Assembly: GCF_000218685.1 (NCBI RefSeq)
Contig: NW_006763302.1
Coordinates: 1,222,868 to 1,286,867, forward strand
Source: Serpula lacrymans var. lacrymans S7.9
Lineage: Eukaryota; Basidiomycota; Agaricomycetes; Boletales; Serpulaceae
Length of the DNA: 64,000 bases
Reading direction: 5' to 3'
Below, in pieces: positions 44,618 to 55,480 of this stretch. Every line of letters starts with the position of its first letter. The first letter of the stretch is position 1. Under the pieces are notes generated by a model that was not told the origin of the DNA, did not search any database, and was given only the letters and a program-made list of their open reading frames with translations. The position numbers and the translations under genes are program-made.

Positions 44618-44789
44618 TCATGTAAAACAAAAACACTTGAAATTCTCTAAAGCTATGGGACTATGGTTGCACTCAAGTGGGAGTGACAAATCCGGACAAA
44701 TCCATATCACAGCACAATGGGATCTGCACCCGTGTACAGTGATTCTGGACCTTCTGGGCATGCAACCAATCAGTATGCTTTCCAAGTAT

Positions 44790-44862
44790 GCCTTGGTAGC
44801 TTAGTTGGTAAAGCACCAGACCATGAAAGCTGGAGTCCCAGGTTCAAGCCCTGGCCAATGCA
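44790..44862 (+). tRNA. tRNA-like sequence (degenerate, Met-CAT-like)
   Basis: 73 nt with an acceptor stem GCCTTGG/CCAATGC (one mismatch), a D arm GCTT AGTTGGTA AAGC and a good T arm CCAGG TTCAAGC CCTGG. The anticodon arm CCAG...CTGG has an eight-base loop with C instead of U before CAT, so it may be a pseudogene or a tRNA-derived repeat head. Confidence 0.4.
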
Positions 44863-44903
44863 TGTTTTCTCATACTATAAACAAATGTCATAATTTGTCA
44901 ATC

Positions 44904-45100
44904 CGGTCTCTGCTAAAGCAGCCATGGTTTTTAATGGAGCATCACCACCACTCCATGGAGTTACCCATCATTCTCCTAGGAGTCATTATACTGTAGCGAG
45001 TAGCACCTCCGACTATAAGTAGTAGGGGGTTTAGTATAGAAATACCTCAGTCGTTTCTATAGCCTCTCAGGCAGTGGCTGAGTTTCACTTAGTTTTATTA
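44904..45100 (+). mobile_element. Copia 5' LTR (plus orientation)
   Basis: About 197 bp, matching 13020-13235 inverted and 54728-54914. It begins near CGGTCTCTGCTAAAGC and ends TTTCACTTAGTTTTATTA before the primer-binding site. The left end is approximate. Confidence 0.7.
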
Positions 45101-45118
45101 GGTTATGAGCCCTGGTGC
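45101..45118 (+). promoter_or_regulatory. Copia primer-binding site (initiator tRNA-Met anticodon arm)
   Basis: GGTTATGAGCCCTGGTGC is complementary to the CAGGGCTCATAACC part of initiator tRNA-Met, the half-tRNA priming known for copia-like elements. Confidence 0.68.
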
Positions 45119-45169
45119 GCAAAAGCTACACAGGAAATAATTCTTTTTTGAAACAGCAACCTTGGAACC

Positions 45170-46892
45170 ATGACCACAGCACACGATACATCCGCATGTC
45201 CAGTTCTCACTGGACCCAACACTTTTCAGATATGGAAACTCTGGATCATCTCAAAGCTACGTTGGGAAAATGTTCTCTGGGTTGTTACTGGAGAGGAGCT
45301 TAAGCCCTCACCAGGAAAACCTACCTCCTTGGAGGATCCTGAGATCACCTGGATACTTAAGGATGAGAAGGCACATGGAATCATCCAGGACCACATCTCT
45401 GATGCCCTCCTAATGAGGACTGGAGACCTCACCAGCTCCAAGGAGTTATTTGATAAACTTGTCTCACTCCATCAAACGTCCAACATTGCCTCGGCCTTCT
45501 ATTCATTCCAGCAACTCACCAAATTGTCCTGGGATGGGACATCACCTATCCAGGACCACATTGCGAAAATCCGGACAATTGATTCACACCTCTCCGGAAT
45601 GAAATTAGGAGTTGATACCAAACTCATGGCTTTCGCTCTTCTCCAATCTCTCCCATGCACTCCTGAATGGCAAATATATTTCAGTCATCAGTAATCAACA
45701 CGATTGAAGAAAATAAACTTACCTTTGATGCAGTTGAGATCTGGATCACTGCAGAAGTTGCACGACAGTCAGGGAAGGCCCCTGGAGGTTCCGAATCACA
45801 CTCAAATCCGAGAAAAAGTGGTGTGACTTTCACAAAGCTAAATCACACAACACCTTGGAGTGTCAAACACTTCAGTCAGCTAGAAAAGGTCAAAGGAAGA
45901 AGGGAAAGGAAAGACACAAGAATAAGGAAAAGAGAAGGAAAAGGCAAATACGGCGGAGCAATCATCTGGATCTGACTCCGAGGAGGAACAGAGTCATATT
46001 GCATTGGATCATGTACATATTTCCAAGCCCCTTGCTAAACACATTCAAGCTTACCTTGTGTCAGAACCCAATAAGACCAAAACAACAATTATTATTGACT
46101 CCAGAGCAACATCTCACACAATCCCTCACCGCTCCTGGTTTGAGCCAGGAACATACCATGTTCTGCATCCTCTGAGGACAATCAGTTTTGGGGATGAATC
46201 CTCTGTAAATGCCATTGGAATTGGAACTGTAATCCTACAAGCAACTGTTGGCAATAAGGACTACAATATTGCATTGTCAAATGTCTCACTTGTGCCAAAC
46301 TTCACTTTAGCACTTGTCTCTGTCCACAAATTGTCTAAAACGAGGTTATCAACACTTTTTCCAGCAGGATCAAATGCTTGTAAGGTTCGGAAAAAGAAGG
46401 AACTTATCCTCACTGCCTTACACAAGCGAGGACTTTATCACATCCAAGCAAAACCTGAAATCAACCCAAAGTCAGCTTTTGCAGCAGTAGATGTAAATTT
46501 ATTGCACAGGAGTATGGGACACATTGGAATGCACTGCTTGCAACAAATGGTTATATAAGGACAGCTCCAGGACATAGACACCCATACCGGAACCCCGGAG
46601 TTTTGTGAACCTTGTGCTTTAGGAATGATGAAGAAATTACCTTTCAAGTCTACTGGAGGAAACCAAGCCAAGCGCCCCATACAACTTCCAGGCAGGGTTT
46701 TTGATACTGGATTATCACTGTAGATGATTTCTCCAAATTTCCATGGATATATTTTCTAAAACATAAGAGTGAACCACTGGAACAATACAAGCAATGGAAA
46801 GAAGATGTCCAAATATTCTTAGACTCATTTGGGAGAAGAAAACTTCACTCCACTATACACAGAATTCCTCCGGAGTGATGGGGGAGGAGAAT
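45170..46892 (+). pseudogene. Copia gag-pol, 5' part, broken
   Basis: Gag of UBN2 type starts at the ATG at 45170. After frame changes come the protease segment (IIIDSRATSHTI, 46.1 kb; the usual DSG is DSR), a stretch VSLVPNFTLALVSVHKLSKT, the pre-integrase zinc region (LLHRSMGHIG, CEPCALGMMKK) and the start of the integrase core with several stops, ending in LYTEFLRSDGGGEL at ~46890. There another element begins. The RT and RNase H are absent from the window. At least three frameshifts or stops make it inactive. Confidence 0.85.
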
Positions 46893-47252
46893 TGTCACAA
46901 TCCCTCTCTTTCACACCTGACACTTCACCTTTTCTCTCAAATTCAGACGTCGAGACTCTTATCTCTCCTTATCTTATCACATAGCTTTTTCCTTTATCTA
47001 TATCTTATCTCATCACGTGACCTTAAGTCATGTGATTACTTACAAATCATCTTACCAAGATACATGCTACATCCTCATGTCTATCAGTCAGCGCCTCATG
47101 GCTGACATGAGTTCTTACATATATAAGTAGACACTCAACGATGTACATACCTTAGCTTTTGATTTAGTCTTTATACGACCTGTTCAACTACCTGCTTGCA
47201 ATTGACGTTGAGTTTGCCTGGTTTCTTCCAGTAGTGCAGCTTAGTCGTTATA
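46893..47252 (+). mobile_element. 5' LTR of gypsy family 2
   Basis: About 360 bp, TGTCACAATCCC...GTCGTTATA, inserted in the copia integrase. It contains TATATAA (47120-47126) and, 33 bp on, TAGCTTTTGATT (47153-47164). The right end is set by the primer-binding site. Confidence 0.68.
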
Positions 47253-47253
47253 T

Positions 47254-47265
47254 AATCAAAAGCTA
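47254..47265 (+). promoter_or_regulatory. Primer-binding site of gypsy family 2 (self-priming type)
   Basis: AATCAAAAGCTA is the exact reverse complement of TAGCTTTTGATT at 47153-47164, which lies where transcription should begin. Confidence 0.7.
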
Positions 47266-47946
47266 GTGGAGCACCTAGTTGATGACACAAACAAAGGCTA
47301 TTTTTACCATCATCCTAACCCCCGTCATCATCATCCTACTCTTTGTTCTACTCAAACTTTACATCCGCCTCATCACACCACTTCCTTCAATCACATCTCC
47401 TATCACTCGCCCATCTACTATCATCACATTCATCCAATCCTCCCCCTCTAACTCTTCTTTCGAAACCATTCCCCTATCTCCCATCATCCGCCCCCACAAC
47501 CCAGTACTTAGAGAGCCCAGTGACGTGGAGTCATTGAGGTTTTATTAGATACAACATTTCTTTACGCTTCTTACCAGGTCGCACACTTGTGTCTGCCAGT
47601 AGAAAAAGGACTGCACGCGGTTAACGCTGGTCATCACTGAGACAACCGTTCAGACCTCAGTTACGATACTTTAGAACACAGGTACTATAGATAAATAGTT
47701 TACGTACACGCTAAGCGGGGACAGAAGAGGAACCCGTTGGCAGAAGGAAGACAGAGAAAGGGATCTTTCATTAAAGACGTGTTGATCCAGACTTGTCATC
47801 TGGGGAACCTTCTTGAATGCCCTTTGCATCAATTTCACTTTACCCAACTAGATCCCCAATTGATTGGTCTTCTCTTGAGCCAATCATAAAACAAGAATGA
47901 CTATCCCCCGCTCTATCATTTTTATCATCACAACCATCCCTAAACA
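47266..47946. other. Leader of gypsy family 2
   Basis: Untranslated leader between primer-binding site and gag. A Ser/Pro/His-rich open stretch at 47279-47548 has no family resemblance. Confidence 0.45.
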
Positions 47947-49113
47947 ATGTCCTTCGAAGTGTGGAGAGAGACCAACCCCGATATGATAGGGTCGACCGAC
48001 ATGTCCAATTTACGCGACACATTATTGCATACTCCGCCGCGTGCACTATCGCCGGCACCCAACCAGCAGCAGCAGATACACAACCTGCAGAACTTAATCA
48101 CAATGGCGGTCAACACAGCCATCGCAAACAACAACGAGCTGTGGGAAGAAATATTCGCATCAAAAGACGTAGAAGTGCTCAAATTGCGAAGAAGACTCGC
48201 AGAGACAGAAAGGAGGCAGCCTTTAGGGATGGGCCTGCCACGCGCACCAGAAGCCGAGTTTAGAAAAATGGCACTGGCAAAACCCAAACCCTACAACGGA
48301 GACAAAAAGAAGTTTCAAAGCTTCTCGGAGTCTCTAGAACTCCATTTCACTGCAAACCAAGCATACTTTTCCCGAGAAAGAAATTGGATAAGTTTTGCTT
48401 TATCATATATGAGCATCGGAGCAGCAGCGGCCCTGAGAACAGAATGGGTCGAGAGAAGGAAGATTGCGGAAGAAAGATCAGATGGAGGAGAGATCACACT
48501 CTTAGAAAGCTGGGCTCACTTCAAGAGGACTCTCAAAGATCACTTTGCAGACACACACAAGGAGGAAAAAGCAAAGTACGAGATCATGTACAAGAAGCAG
48601 GGAGCTCTGACAGCTCAAGAGTTCTTTGTAAAGTTTCAGGAGTTGAGGAGGCAAGACGGCTATGACATCAAAAGGAACGAACAGTTTTTGATCACCTTGA
48701 TCAGAAACAATGTAAATGGTCCGCTTATCAAGCAGATCATCTACAATGGGAATGTTCCCATGATATATGTGGAGTGGAAGACAAGGATTGTCACCAATAA
48801 TCAATTGTGGTGAGACCAGATGGAGAATGAGAAGATGATGAAAGGATCAACCAGCGGCAGCTCCGGTACAGGGAACCGGGGACCCAATGGAAGATACTAA
48901 GAAAGGGGCACTTCGGAGAAGAAGGCCGAGAGGGTGGAATTAAAGAAAGACGGCACGGGTACGCTATACACCGGAGCCGGAAAAGAGATGGAAGTAGACA
49001 AGCAGAAGTTCCGAGTAGAAGGACGCTGCTTTAAGTGTGGAGAAAAGGGCCATAGGGCCAGAGACCACCTAAACGGACAAATACCAGAAAAGAAACCAAA
49101 GTTTGACCTTTGA
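47947..49113 (+). pseudogene. Gag of gypsy family 2
   Basis: From the ATG at 47947, 288 codons encode a gag with a Q-rich helical start (APNQQQQIHNLQNL), a coiled segment (VEVLKLRRRLAETER), KPKPYNGDKKKFQSFSESLELHF and FKRTLKDHFADTHKEEKAK, typical of retrotransposon Gag. Two in-frame stops follow (after NNQLW and GRY), then RCFKCGEKGHRARDH, a zinc knuckle whose last cysteine is histidine. The stops and altered knuckle suggest decay. Unrelated in sequence to gag of family 1. Confidence 0.8.
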
Positions 49114-49532
49114 GCAATGTTAGAAGCAATGCTGGAGGAAGAACAAGCCAAATTGCTCCAGGGTTTTTAAGAAGGCCGGCTGCAACTCCTCACCAGACTG
49201 TGCCAAAGAACAATGTAAATAGATATGCTTCTCTCACTGTCGATGATCTTGATGCTACATGTACTAGTAAAGATGAAAATAATATCGCCTTATTTAAAGA
49301 CGCACAAGATCTAAGACGAAAAGAGCAATCTATGAAAGAGGAGAACCTGAAAGGGAAATGGGTTGATAAGATTCCCAAAGATGCGGCGCAGTCAGTACCT
49401 AAAGGGGATAGGACTGAAAGAAGCGCAGCAGCTAAAAAGGAGACAACTGAAGCACAGAATGTTATGACTCAATTGGGTAGCATAACCGAGACTGATGCTT
49501 CATGTAAAGTCTTATCCCCTATACCGAGTTAA
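49114..49532 (+). pseudogene. Linker region downstream of gag, gypsy family 2
   Basis: About 140 codons of a hydrophilic Lys/Glu/Thr-rich sequence including NRYASLTVDDL, a segment commonly found between gag and protease in such fungal elements. No enzymatic motif. The frame ends at 49532. Confidence 0.5.
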
Positions 49533-49589
49533 CGGAGGGATGAAGGCTTAAATCAAACAAGTAGCGTCACAAATATCGATTAAGAAGTA

Positions 49590-49790
49590 ATCAACAACTG
49601 AGGAAAATATGTACATGGTTGTTCACTATATATACGTTCTGAAAGTCAGCCATGAGGCGCTGACTGATGTTCTTTGTAATAGTCTAGACTCTTGTCACGT
49701 GATGGTCACGTGATCTGATGTAACTTTGTATTATGTTATCCGCGCTAATAGCAGCAGCTTAACATATCATATCTGTCATGTGATCAGATA
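49590..49790 (-). repeat. LTR-like fragment inverted relative to gypsy family 2
   Basis: CAGCCATGAGGCGCTGACTGAT and TATGTACAT...CACTATATA match, in reverse complement, the central part of the LTR at 46893-47252 (ATCAGTCAGCGCCTCATGGCTG). It has diverged strongly and no clear ends were found. Confidence 0.55.
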
Positions 49791-49859
49791 TCAAAGAAAA
49801 TGAAAAGGAAACTAGCGCTCAGACTAGCGCTTCTTGTTCAAGTCATGACACTTCAACCC

Positions 49860-50258
49860 GCTCCAAAGAGGTCAGGAACACCTCAGATAAAAACCTAGAC
49901 AAAAAGAAAGATCTGAAAACACCATGGACAGCTGTCTGGATAGCAGAAAGACTCAGGGACCAAAAGGAAGGAAGATCTATTGGTATCCTAAGTAGCTAGA
50001 CCCATAAGAAACGAGGACTAGAAGTCAATGCAAACCTGATAAAAGAACTAAACACTTTACCAATTCACAAAACGGTATTAGCATTGGAAGAACTGAGAAA
50101 GCCCAAACAATTCATTCGCGGCACTCAGGGAAACCAAATGAATGTCACCTGCAGACTGACAAACCTCACATCACATCAATCAACGATAATTGAAGCACTA
50201 CTAGATAGTGGCTGTACCGGAAGTTGCATAGATAACAAATTTGTTGAAGAACAGGGAT
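49860..50258 (+). pseudogene. Protease region of gypsy family 2, cut by gypsy family 1
   Basis: An acidic/basic stretch is followed by VTCRLTNLTS, then LLDSGCTGSCIDNKFVEE, the DSG active site and flap start of a retroviral-type aspartic protease. The frame is open from about 50041 until the insertion of the family 1 LTR at 50259 (flank GGGAT). The RT and integrase of family 2 are not in the window. Confidence 0.75.
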
Positions 50259-50646
50259 TGTTACGATAACACAATTTTCAGACATTTCCTTTCTTTTTAT
50301 TCTCCGCTTCAACTCTATACTTTAAGTGCCACACAGCATTTCCCCTTTCCCGCGCCGCGTTGCTTTTCTCTTATTTTTAGATTCAACTCTCTCACGCAGT
50401 GGAGCTGGCCATACGGGCTAGGCCTTATGACATCATCAGCCACTGCCTTCATCAACTGTATAGTACACATGTACAGACAAACCTGTAGTAGTATATATAC
50501 CCCAATAGATCCAGGAGACTCCTCAGCGAGTCCTCCTGTTGTATACCAACTAACTCACTGCAGCCTAAGGGGTGACCACTCCCCAACTTCATCTTCTTTA
50601 TAGTGTGTTCTGAGTGCGCCAGAGTAAATCACTCTTGGTTGTTACA
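50259..50646 (+). repeat. 5' LTR of gypsy copy 2
   Basis: 388 bp, TGTTACGATAACA...GGTTGTTACA, with the intact self-primer AGCGAGTCCT complementary to the adjacent primer-binding site at 50647-50660. Confidence 0.92.
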
Positions 50647-51164
50647 TTAGGACTCGCTCTTCTACTCTCTTGCACGTGTGTGCAAAAGTCCCATTGGGCA
50701 CCCGGACTCCAGGGTGAAGGAGATTGGTTAGCGGTTAGGAATATCCCGTATAGTAGATAGGTGCGCTCCTAGCGACGGCCTTGTAGTGCTTTGGGAGAAG
50801 AACCCAAAACCTTTGATATGCGGCCCCCAGCGTTAAGGGGAGTACCATAGCTCAGCAGTCGGTGTGGAACCGCTGTTGATTAGATTTAGAATACAAAACT
50901 TCACCTTCGAATACCTCTGACCAGGCCGGGCACTTGCCTCCGCCAGTCTGGAGAAGGGTTGACAGCTTAACAAGCGGACCACCCCCTGACAACCGTTCGG
51001 ACCAGGGTTTATTACAAATACATTTTATATACCTTTTCAAATACTATAGTGTGGGTAGTCGGAGATTGAGATCCGATACTCAGCTGGGAAGAGGCTGATC
51101 CGCAGATAGCAAGCGGGGACCCCCAGTTACCTTTTTTTTACATTACCAAAGAGAACAAGTCGAC
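50647..51164. other. Leader of gypsy copy 2
   Basis: Primer-binding site plus untranslated leader up to the gag ATG at 51165, collinear with 32610-33130 in copy 1. No gene. Confidence 0.75.
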
Positions 51165-52232
51165 ATGTCGTTGCAACCCCAAGATATGAATGCTCTGCTG
51201 CACGCCATGCGCACACAGATTGCAGCATTAACCTCGCAACTCGCCGAGATACAGGCAAACCCCCCTGTAGCAACCCCCTCGGTAGAGAAGAAGTTCAACA
51301 AAAAGGTCAAAGTCATCGCTGACCCCGGCGCCTTTGAGGAAGACAGAGCGCAATTCGCCAAATGGTGGATTAAACTCCAAATTTGGGTCAAAGCAAACTG
51401 GGATGCATTTGCCGACAATTTTGAGGTAGCCACTGCAGTACTATCTCGCCTAAAAGGACCTGTGGCGGGTCGATACGCCCAAGTACAATTGCAGGAGTGC
51501 TACACTGCGGGAGTGTGGTCCACCTGGGACGATCTCAAAATAGAGATCGAAAAATATTTCAAATTGCAAGCTGAGCATGACTGGGCGCATCAGCAAATCC
51601 GTTTCTTCAAACAAGGAAACATGAGGACAGATGATTTTGTAACCCGGTTCCTGGCCCTCTCAATCCAAGGGGGTCTTGGCAATGAACATGCAGTAGAACT
51701 GCTAGAACGCAATGTGAACCCTCGCATTGCAGAGCAGATCTATCTGCAAGATACACGAAGCAACAACTTGGCCCTGGCGGCTGAAGAAGTACGACGAGTC
51801 GGTGGAGCCATAGAGCTCTACACCATGCACCAAGGTGGCGGGTCCACCAAACAAAATAACACATCCCAGAGGCGCCCTGGGTCATCAAACCAAAATCATA
51901 ATCACTCTCACGGGTTCAAGCTGTTCGGGCTGTAACCAGGGCAGGGAGCCCCTATGGATATTGGTGCGGTCCAAGGCGGACAGATGTGCAGATTCAAGGG
52001 GAACTGCTACAATTGCAGCCAAGAAGGACACATGTCCCAAGATTGCAGAAATGGGGCGCAGGCCGCCCAACAAAAAAATAACCAAGGGCACCAGGCGCGC
52101 CAACTAGAATCCGAGAAGCCGGACGATCGGCTCAACTCTTTGGCCGGTCGTTCGTACGACAAAATCCGGGCCTTCTTCTATGACCAACAGGTCAATGAAA
52201 TGAAGGCTCAGGGAAAAGAATTCGGGGCTTAG
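51165..52232 (+). pseudogene. Gag of gypsy copy 2 with one nonsense codon
   Basis: Collinear with the 353-aa gag of copy 1. A TAA (CAA in copy 1) interrupts it at 51933-51935 before the zinc knuckle, here CYNCSQEGHMSQDC. The frame continues to the TAG at 52230-52232. The slippery heptamer is kept. Confidence 0.88.
52211..52217 (+). promoter_or_regulatory. -1 frameshift heptamer G GGA AAA, copy 2
   Basis: CAG GGA AAA in gag frame, 13 nt before the gag stop, same as in copy 1. Confidence 0.7.
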
Positions 52233-53412
52233 CTCCTGTTAAAAATGAAGTAAACCACAACAAAGTGGCCCCTGCTCCGGGGTGTTGCACGAGCAATAAA
52301 GGAAAGACGGGGATGGCTCCCCAATTTGTAAATAAATTTCTAAATTTGTTATCAGAAGCTTGTACTTGTATGAAACATTGTGACTGTAATATTTATGATA
52401 CTACCGCTGCACCAGCGTCTCCCTTGGAGCGTGGCCCCGGCAAGACAAAAACTAGGGTGCTTGATTCTGGTAAAAATAAAATAGAAAAACATGTAACGTT
52501 CAATGTTTCCCCTTCCTCTTCAGAGCCACCCTTTCCCAAAATCCCAAGGCATGTGTTGATGCGCACATATTTATGTATTTATTCCAAAAGGAGATTTGTT
52601 TAGACGTTGGCGTGGAAAACCTTGCCCAGGGCAAAGTACACCCAACTAGCGCACTGCTTGATTCAGGCGCTAACGGGATCTTCATAGATCAGGTCTGGGC
52701 GGAGCAAATTGGACTCCCCCTTGTAAAATTAAATGTATCTATTCCCGTCTATAACGTTGACGGTACGCTTAACGCAGGTGGCTGTATCACGCACAAATGT
52801 TCTTTTGTGGTCAAATACCAAGGACACAGAGAACGAGTCACTGCCAAAGCTACCCAACTAGGGAAGATTAACTTAATCTTGGGCTGGACCTGGCTATTTA
52901 AACATAATCCCGAGATCAACTGGCAGACAGGGGTTGTCACATTGTCACGTTGCCCTCAGGAATGTGTAAACTTGGGTAAACCAAATCATGTCCGTCACGA
53001 TGAGCGTCTCGAAAAGTTAAATGCTAGTCACGTTTACGAGCTCAGATCTTTAGAAAAGATCGATGATGACAATGATGAGGTAAAACCTGAGGAAGAGATT
53101 AAGAGGCTGGTACCTCCCAAGTACCACGACTTCTGGAAAGTCTTTTCTAAACACAAATCAGAGCGCTTCCCAGAGGCTAAGCCTTGGGACCATGCTATAG
53201 ATTTGAAGGACACCTTTAAACCAAGAAAAGGACACATGATACCGCTCTCTTCCCCAGAGAGAGATGAGGTATCTAGTTTCATAGACGAACAACTTAGGAA
53301 GGGTTACATCAGACCTTCCAAAAGTCCTATGACGTCCCCGGTGTTCTTCATTCCTAAAAAAGATGGTAAGAAGCAAATGATTATGGACTATCGTTACGTG
53401 AATGAGCACACA
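52213..53412 (+). pseudogene. Truncated pol of gypsy copy 2
   Basis: Protease (LLDSGANGIFIDQVW) and the first RT blocks (FIPKKDGKKQMIMDYR) as in copy 1. A short insertion near 52570 (about 8 bp, GTATTTAT-like) shifts the frame after MRTYL. The match ends at 53412 before the YxDN box. Confidence 0.88.
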
Positions 53413-54115
53413 AAAAGGGTCACTATGACCAAAAAAAAGTGTACCACAACCTAGGCTGATGGACACAGTGTCCAGTTGGGGTAAGTGGATGGCTCACCAC
53501 AACTAGAAGAAGAAGGGTATCCCTGAACTGATCAGTGGTCTCTACAACCTGAGATTCATTCGGGGGTACCTCCTTATTGCAAGGCTTGGCTCACAAGCTG
53601 AGTCAACACCAGAAGGAAGGGCAAGACACATTCAGTACACATGAGCAGTGGCTAAACTCCTCTTGTACCCTGGACTATACTGGAATTTTGTAGAGGATAT
53701 GCACCTCAAAATTGCCCAGCACAACATGAGGCAAAACCGCTTCCCTGCCGTGCTGGATATCACAGTGAAGCAACTCACGTGCCACTAACGTGATTAGCAG
53801 TGTGACATATGCAGAAGCTGATGACCCCTGGGTGCATGTTTACTTCTGGCTGGCCCAGGAAATAGCAGACCTTAGAAGTGACCCTGAGGCAGCAATGCTC
53901 AGTGTAAAGCTCACCGACTAACCCCAACACCAAGGCTCAGCAACGGCAAAGGCCCTGCTCCAGGACAACTGGTAGCTGACCCCAGCAACTCAAATAAGGC
54001 AGGCTCCTCCTTGGCTGGTCCATCAACCACAGGTCCCCAAAACGAGGACACTGAGATGGAGGACTTACCCCCATTCAGGGGTGAGCAAGGCCCTGCTCCC
54101 ATGTAAGAGGTCTTT
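53413..54115 (+). pseudogene. Degenerate coding remnant of unknown family
   Basis: Broken frames read ELISGLYNLRFIRGYLLIARLGS, then AVAKLLLYPGLYWNFVEDM and DDPWVHVYFWLAQEIADL, separated by stops, then a Pro/Gly-rich region. The wording is protein-like and resembles hypothetical proteins associated with basidiomycete repeats. I cannot name the family. Confidence 0.45.
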
Positions 54116-54727
54116 CCTGCTGGATGTTGGCTACTGCTGTTGAGTCACATTGCCTCATGCTTTGTGCCTGCCATCACCATCATAATAGAATATTATCATT
54201 GTATGAACATTAGTTCTTTTACTCTTTCTTCTTCTGTCCTTTCTCTTGTCTCATTTTATTATCTCTCTTATTTTGTTTTATCTCATTCTGATACTATGCA
54301 TGTTTGTACAACCAAGTGTACATACAATATACCTTACATATATATCATGAAAATATTTCCCTTTCTCTTTTTACTTTCTCTCTCTTTGTACATACAAACA
54401 CTGAACCTTCTTTTTCTGGGGGAGGGTGTAAGGTATTGATTGGATTAGTCATACCTTACACCTCATTTAAGTATATAGAACTACATAGTTTTAAGATAGG
54501 TATTTAGTCCAAGTTTGTGATTAGATTAGGACAATCTAATCACAAACTCTGACATATCATTGAATATAACCAAGGTTAAAATTCAGTACTGCGTGAATAA
54601 GTGAGTAAACAAAATAATCAGAGTGAATTACCATCCATAAGTGAAACACTCCCCAATTTACAACCGGATATAATGTTCATGTCACACTCAGATATAATTG
54701 CTATGCACTGACAGAACCGGAAGAACC
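54116..54727. other. AT-rich stretch, no gene seen
   Basis: CT-rich and AT-rich simple sequence with a short GATTAGATTAG/CTAATC inverted motif near 54520-54545 (GTTTGTGATTAGATTAG...CTAATCACAAAC hairpin). No exon. Confidence 0.5.
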
Positions 54728-54914
54728 TGGTTTCTGCTAAAGCACCAAGAAGAACAATGGCTGCTTCATGGAGTCACCATTGTTTTCCTAGGAGTTATTA
54801 TACTGTAGCAAGCAGCACCTCCGACTATAAGTAGTAGGGGGTTTAGTATAGGAATACCTCAGTTGTTTCTATAGCCTCTTAGGCAGCGGCTGAGTTTCAC
54901 TCAGATTTATTATG
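54728..54914 (+). mobile_element. Solo copia LTR
   Basis: About 187 bp matching 44904-45100: TGGTTTCTGCTAAAGC, TCCTAGGAGTTATTATACTG, AGTAGGGGGTTTAGTATAGG and the TTTCACTCAGATTTATTA end. No primer-binding site or gag follows, and no target duplication is clear. Confidence 0.68.
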
Positions 54915-55320
54915 CACAAGGTCTACATAATTTCCATGTGGTGCTAAGATGTAATATGAACATAGTGCTCAGATCTAATACAAGTGTGGTGTTTAGATAT
55001 ACACAAATTGAATGTCTTGCAGTACATAACTATGATGTAGTTGCTAGAGCTAGTCCAGAGATTATGCAACAGACATATGATTGACATTCATTGGATTCGC
55101 AAATATTGGAAACACAACCCATAAAAAGCATGGGCCTGACATTGCATTAACATCAGTCACATGATTTTGCTAATTTATATTGTGATGATATCTCATGTTA
55201 TTGGATGTGTACAGGTAGATTCTTAGTGCAAACTGAGTCTGACTAATGCTTGACCTAAACCTGACTATGACCTGATTAAGGAAACTGTGTCTGACTTGAC
55301 TCCGACTATGAAATGACTAA

Positions 55321-55338
55321 GAGCTCGTACGGGAACTC
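55321..55338 (+). repeat. Left terminal inverted repeat of Harbinger element
   Basis: GAGCTCGTACGGGAACTC, one mismatch with the right end. Confidence 0.88.
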
Positions 55339-55480
55339 TCACTTTTCAAAAAAATTGATTTTTGCTTCGGTCCAGCTCCTCCCGATTAGAGCGGAGAAAA
55401 AAAAAATGAAAATACACAGACCACGACATTTTTGCACATACCCCTAGTCAGCGCGACAAGCCATTATTATAAGTTTTGTC

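Larger units (their letters stand above)
50259..53412 (+). mobile_element. Ty3/gypsy chromovirus family 1, copy 2, 3'-truncated
   Basis: It has a 5' LTR, primer-binding site TTAGGACTCGCT, gag and the first third of pol in plus orientation, closely related to 27272-33520. It stops in the RT fingers after MDYRYVNEHT at about 53412. No 3' LTR follows, so the rest was lost by deletion or replaced. Confidence 0.9.

Noticed and set aside
47279..47548. Possible small membrane protein upstream of gag family 2
   Set aside because: Low-complexity His/Pro/Ser coding in overlapping frames within a retrotransposon leader. No support as a gene.
50241..50603. 120-codon open frame starting in a protease fragment
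   Set aside because: It is the translation of the family 1 LTR and is not coding.
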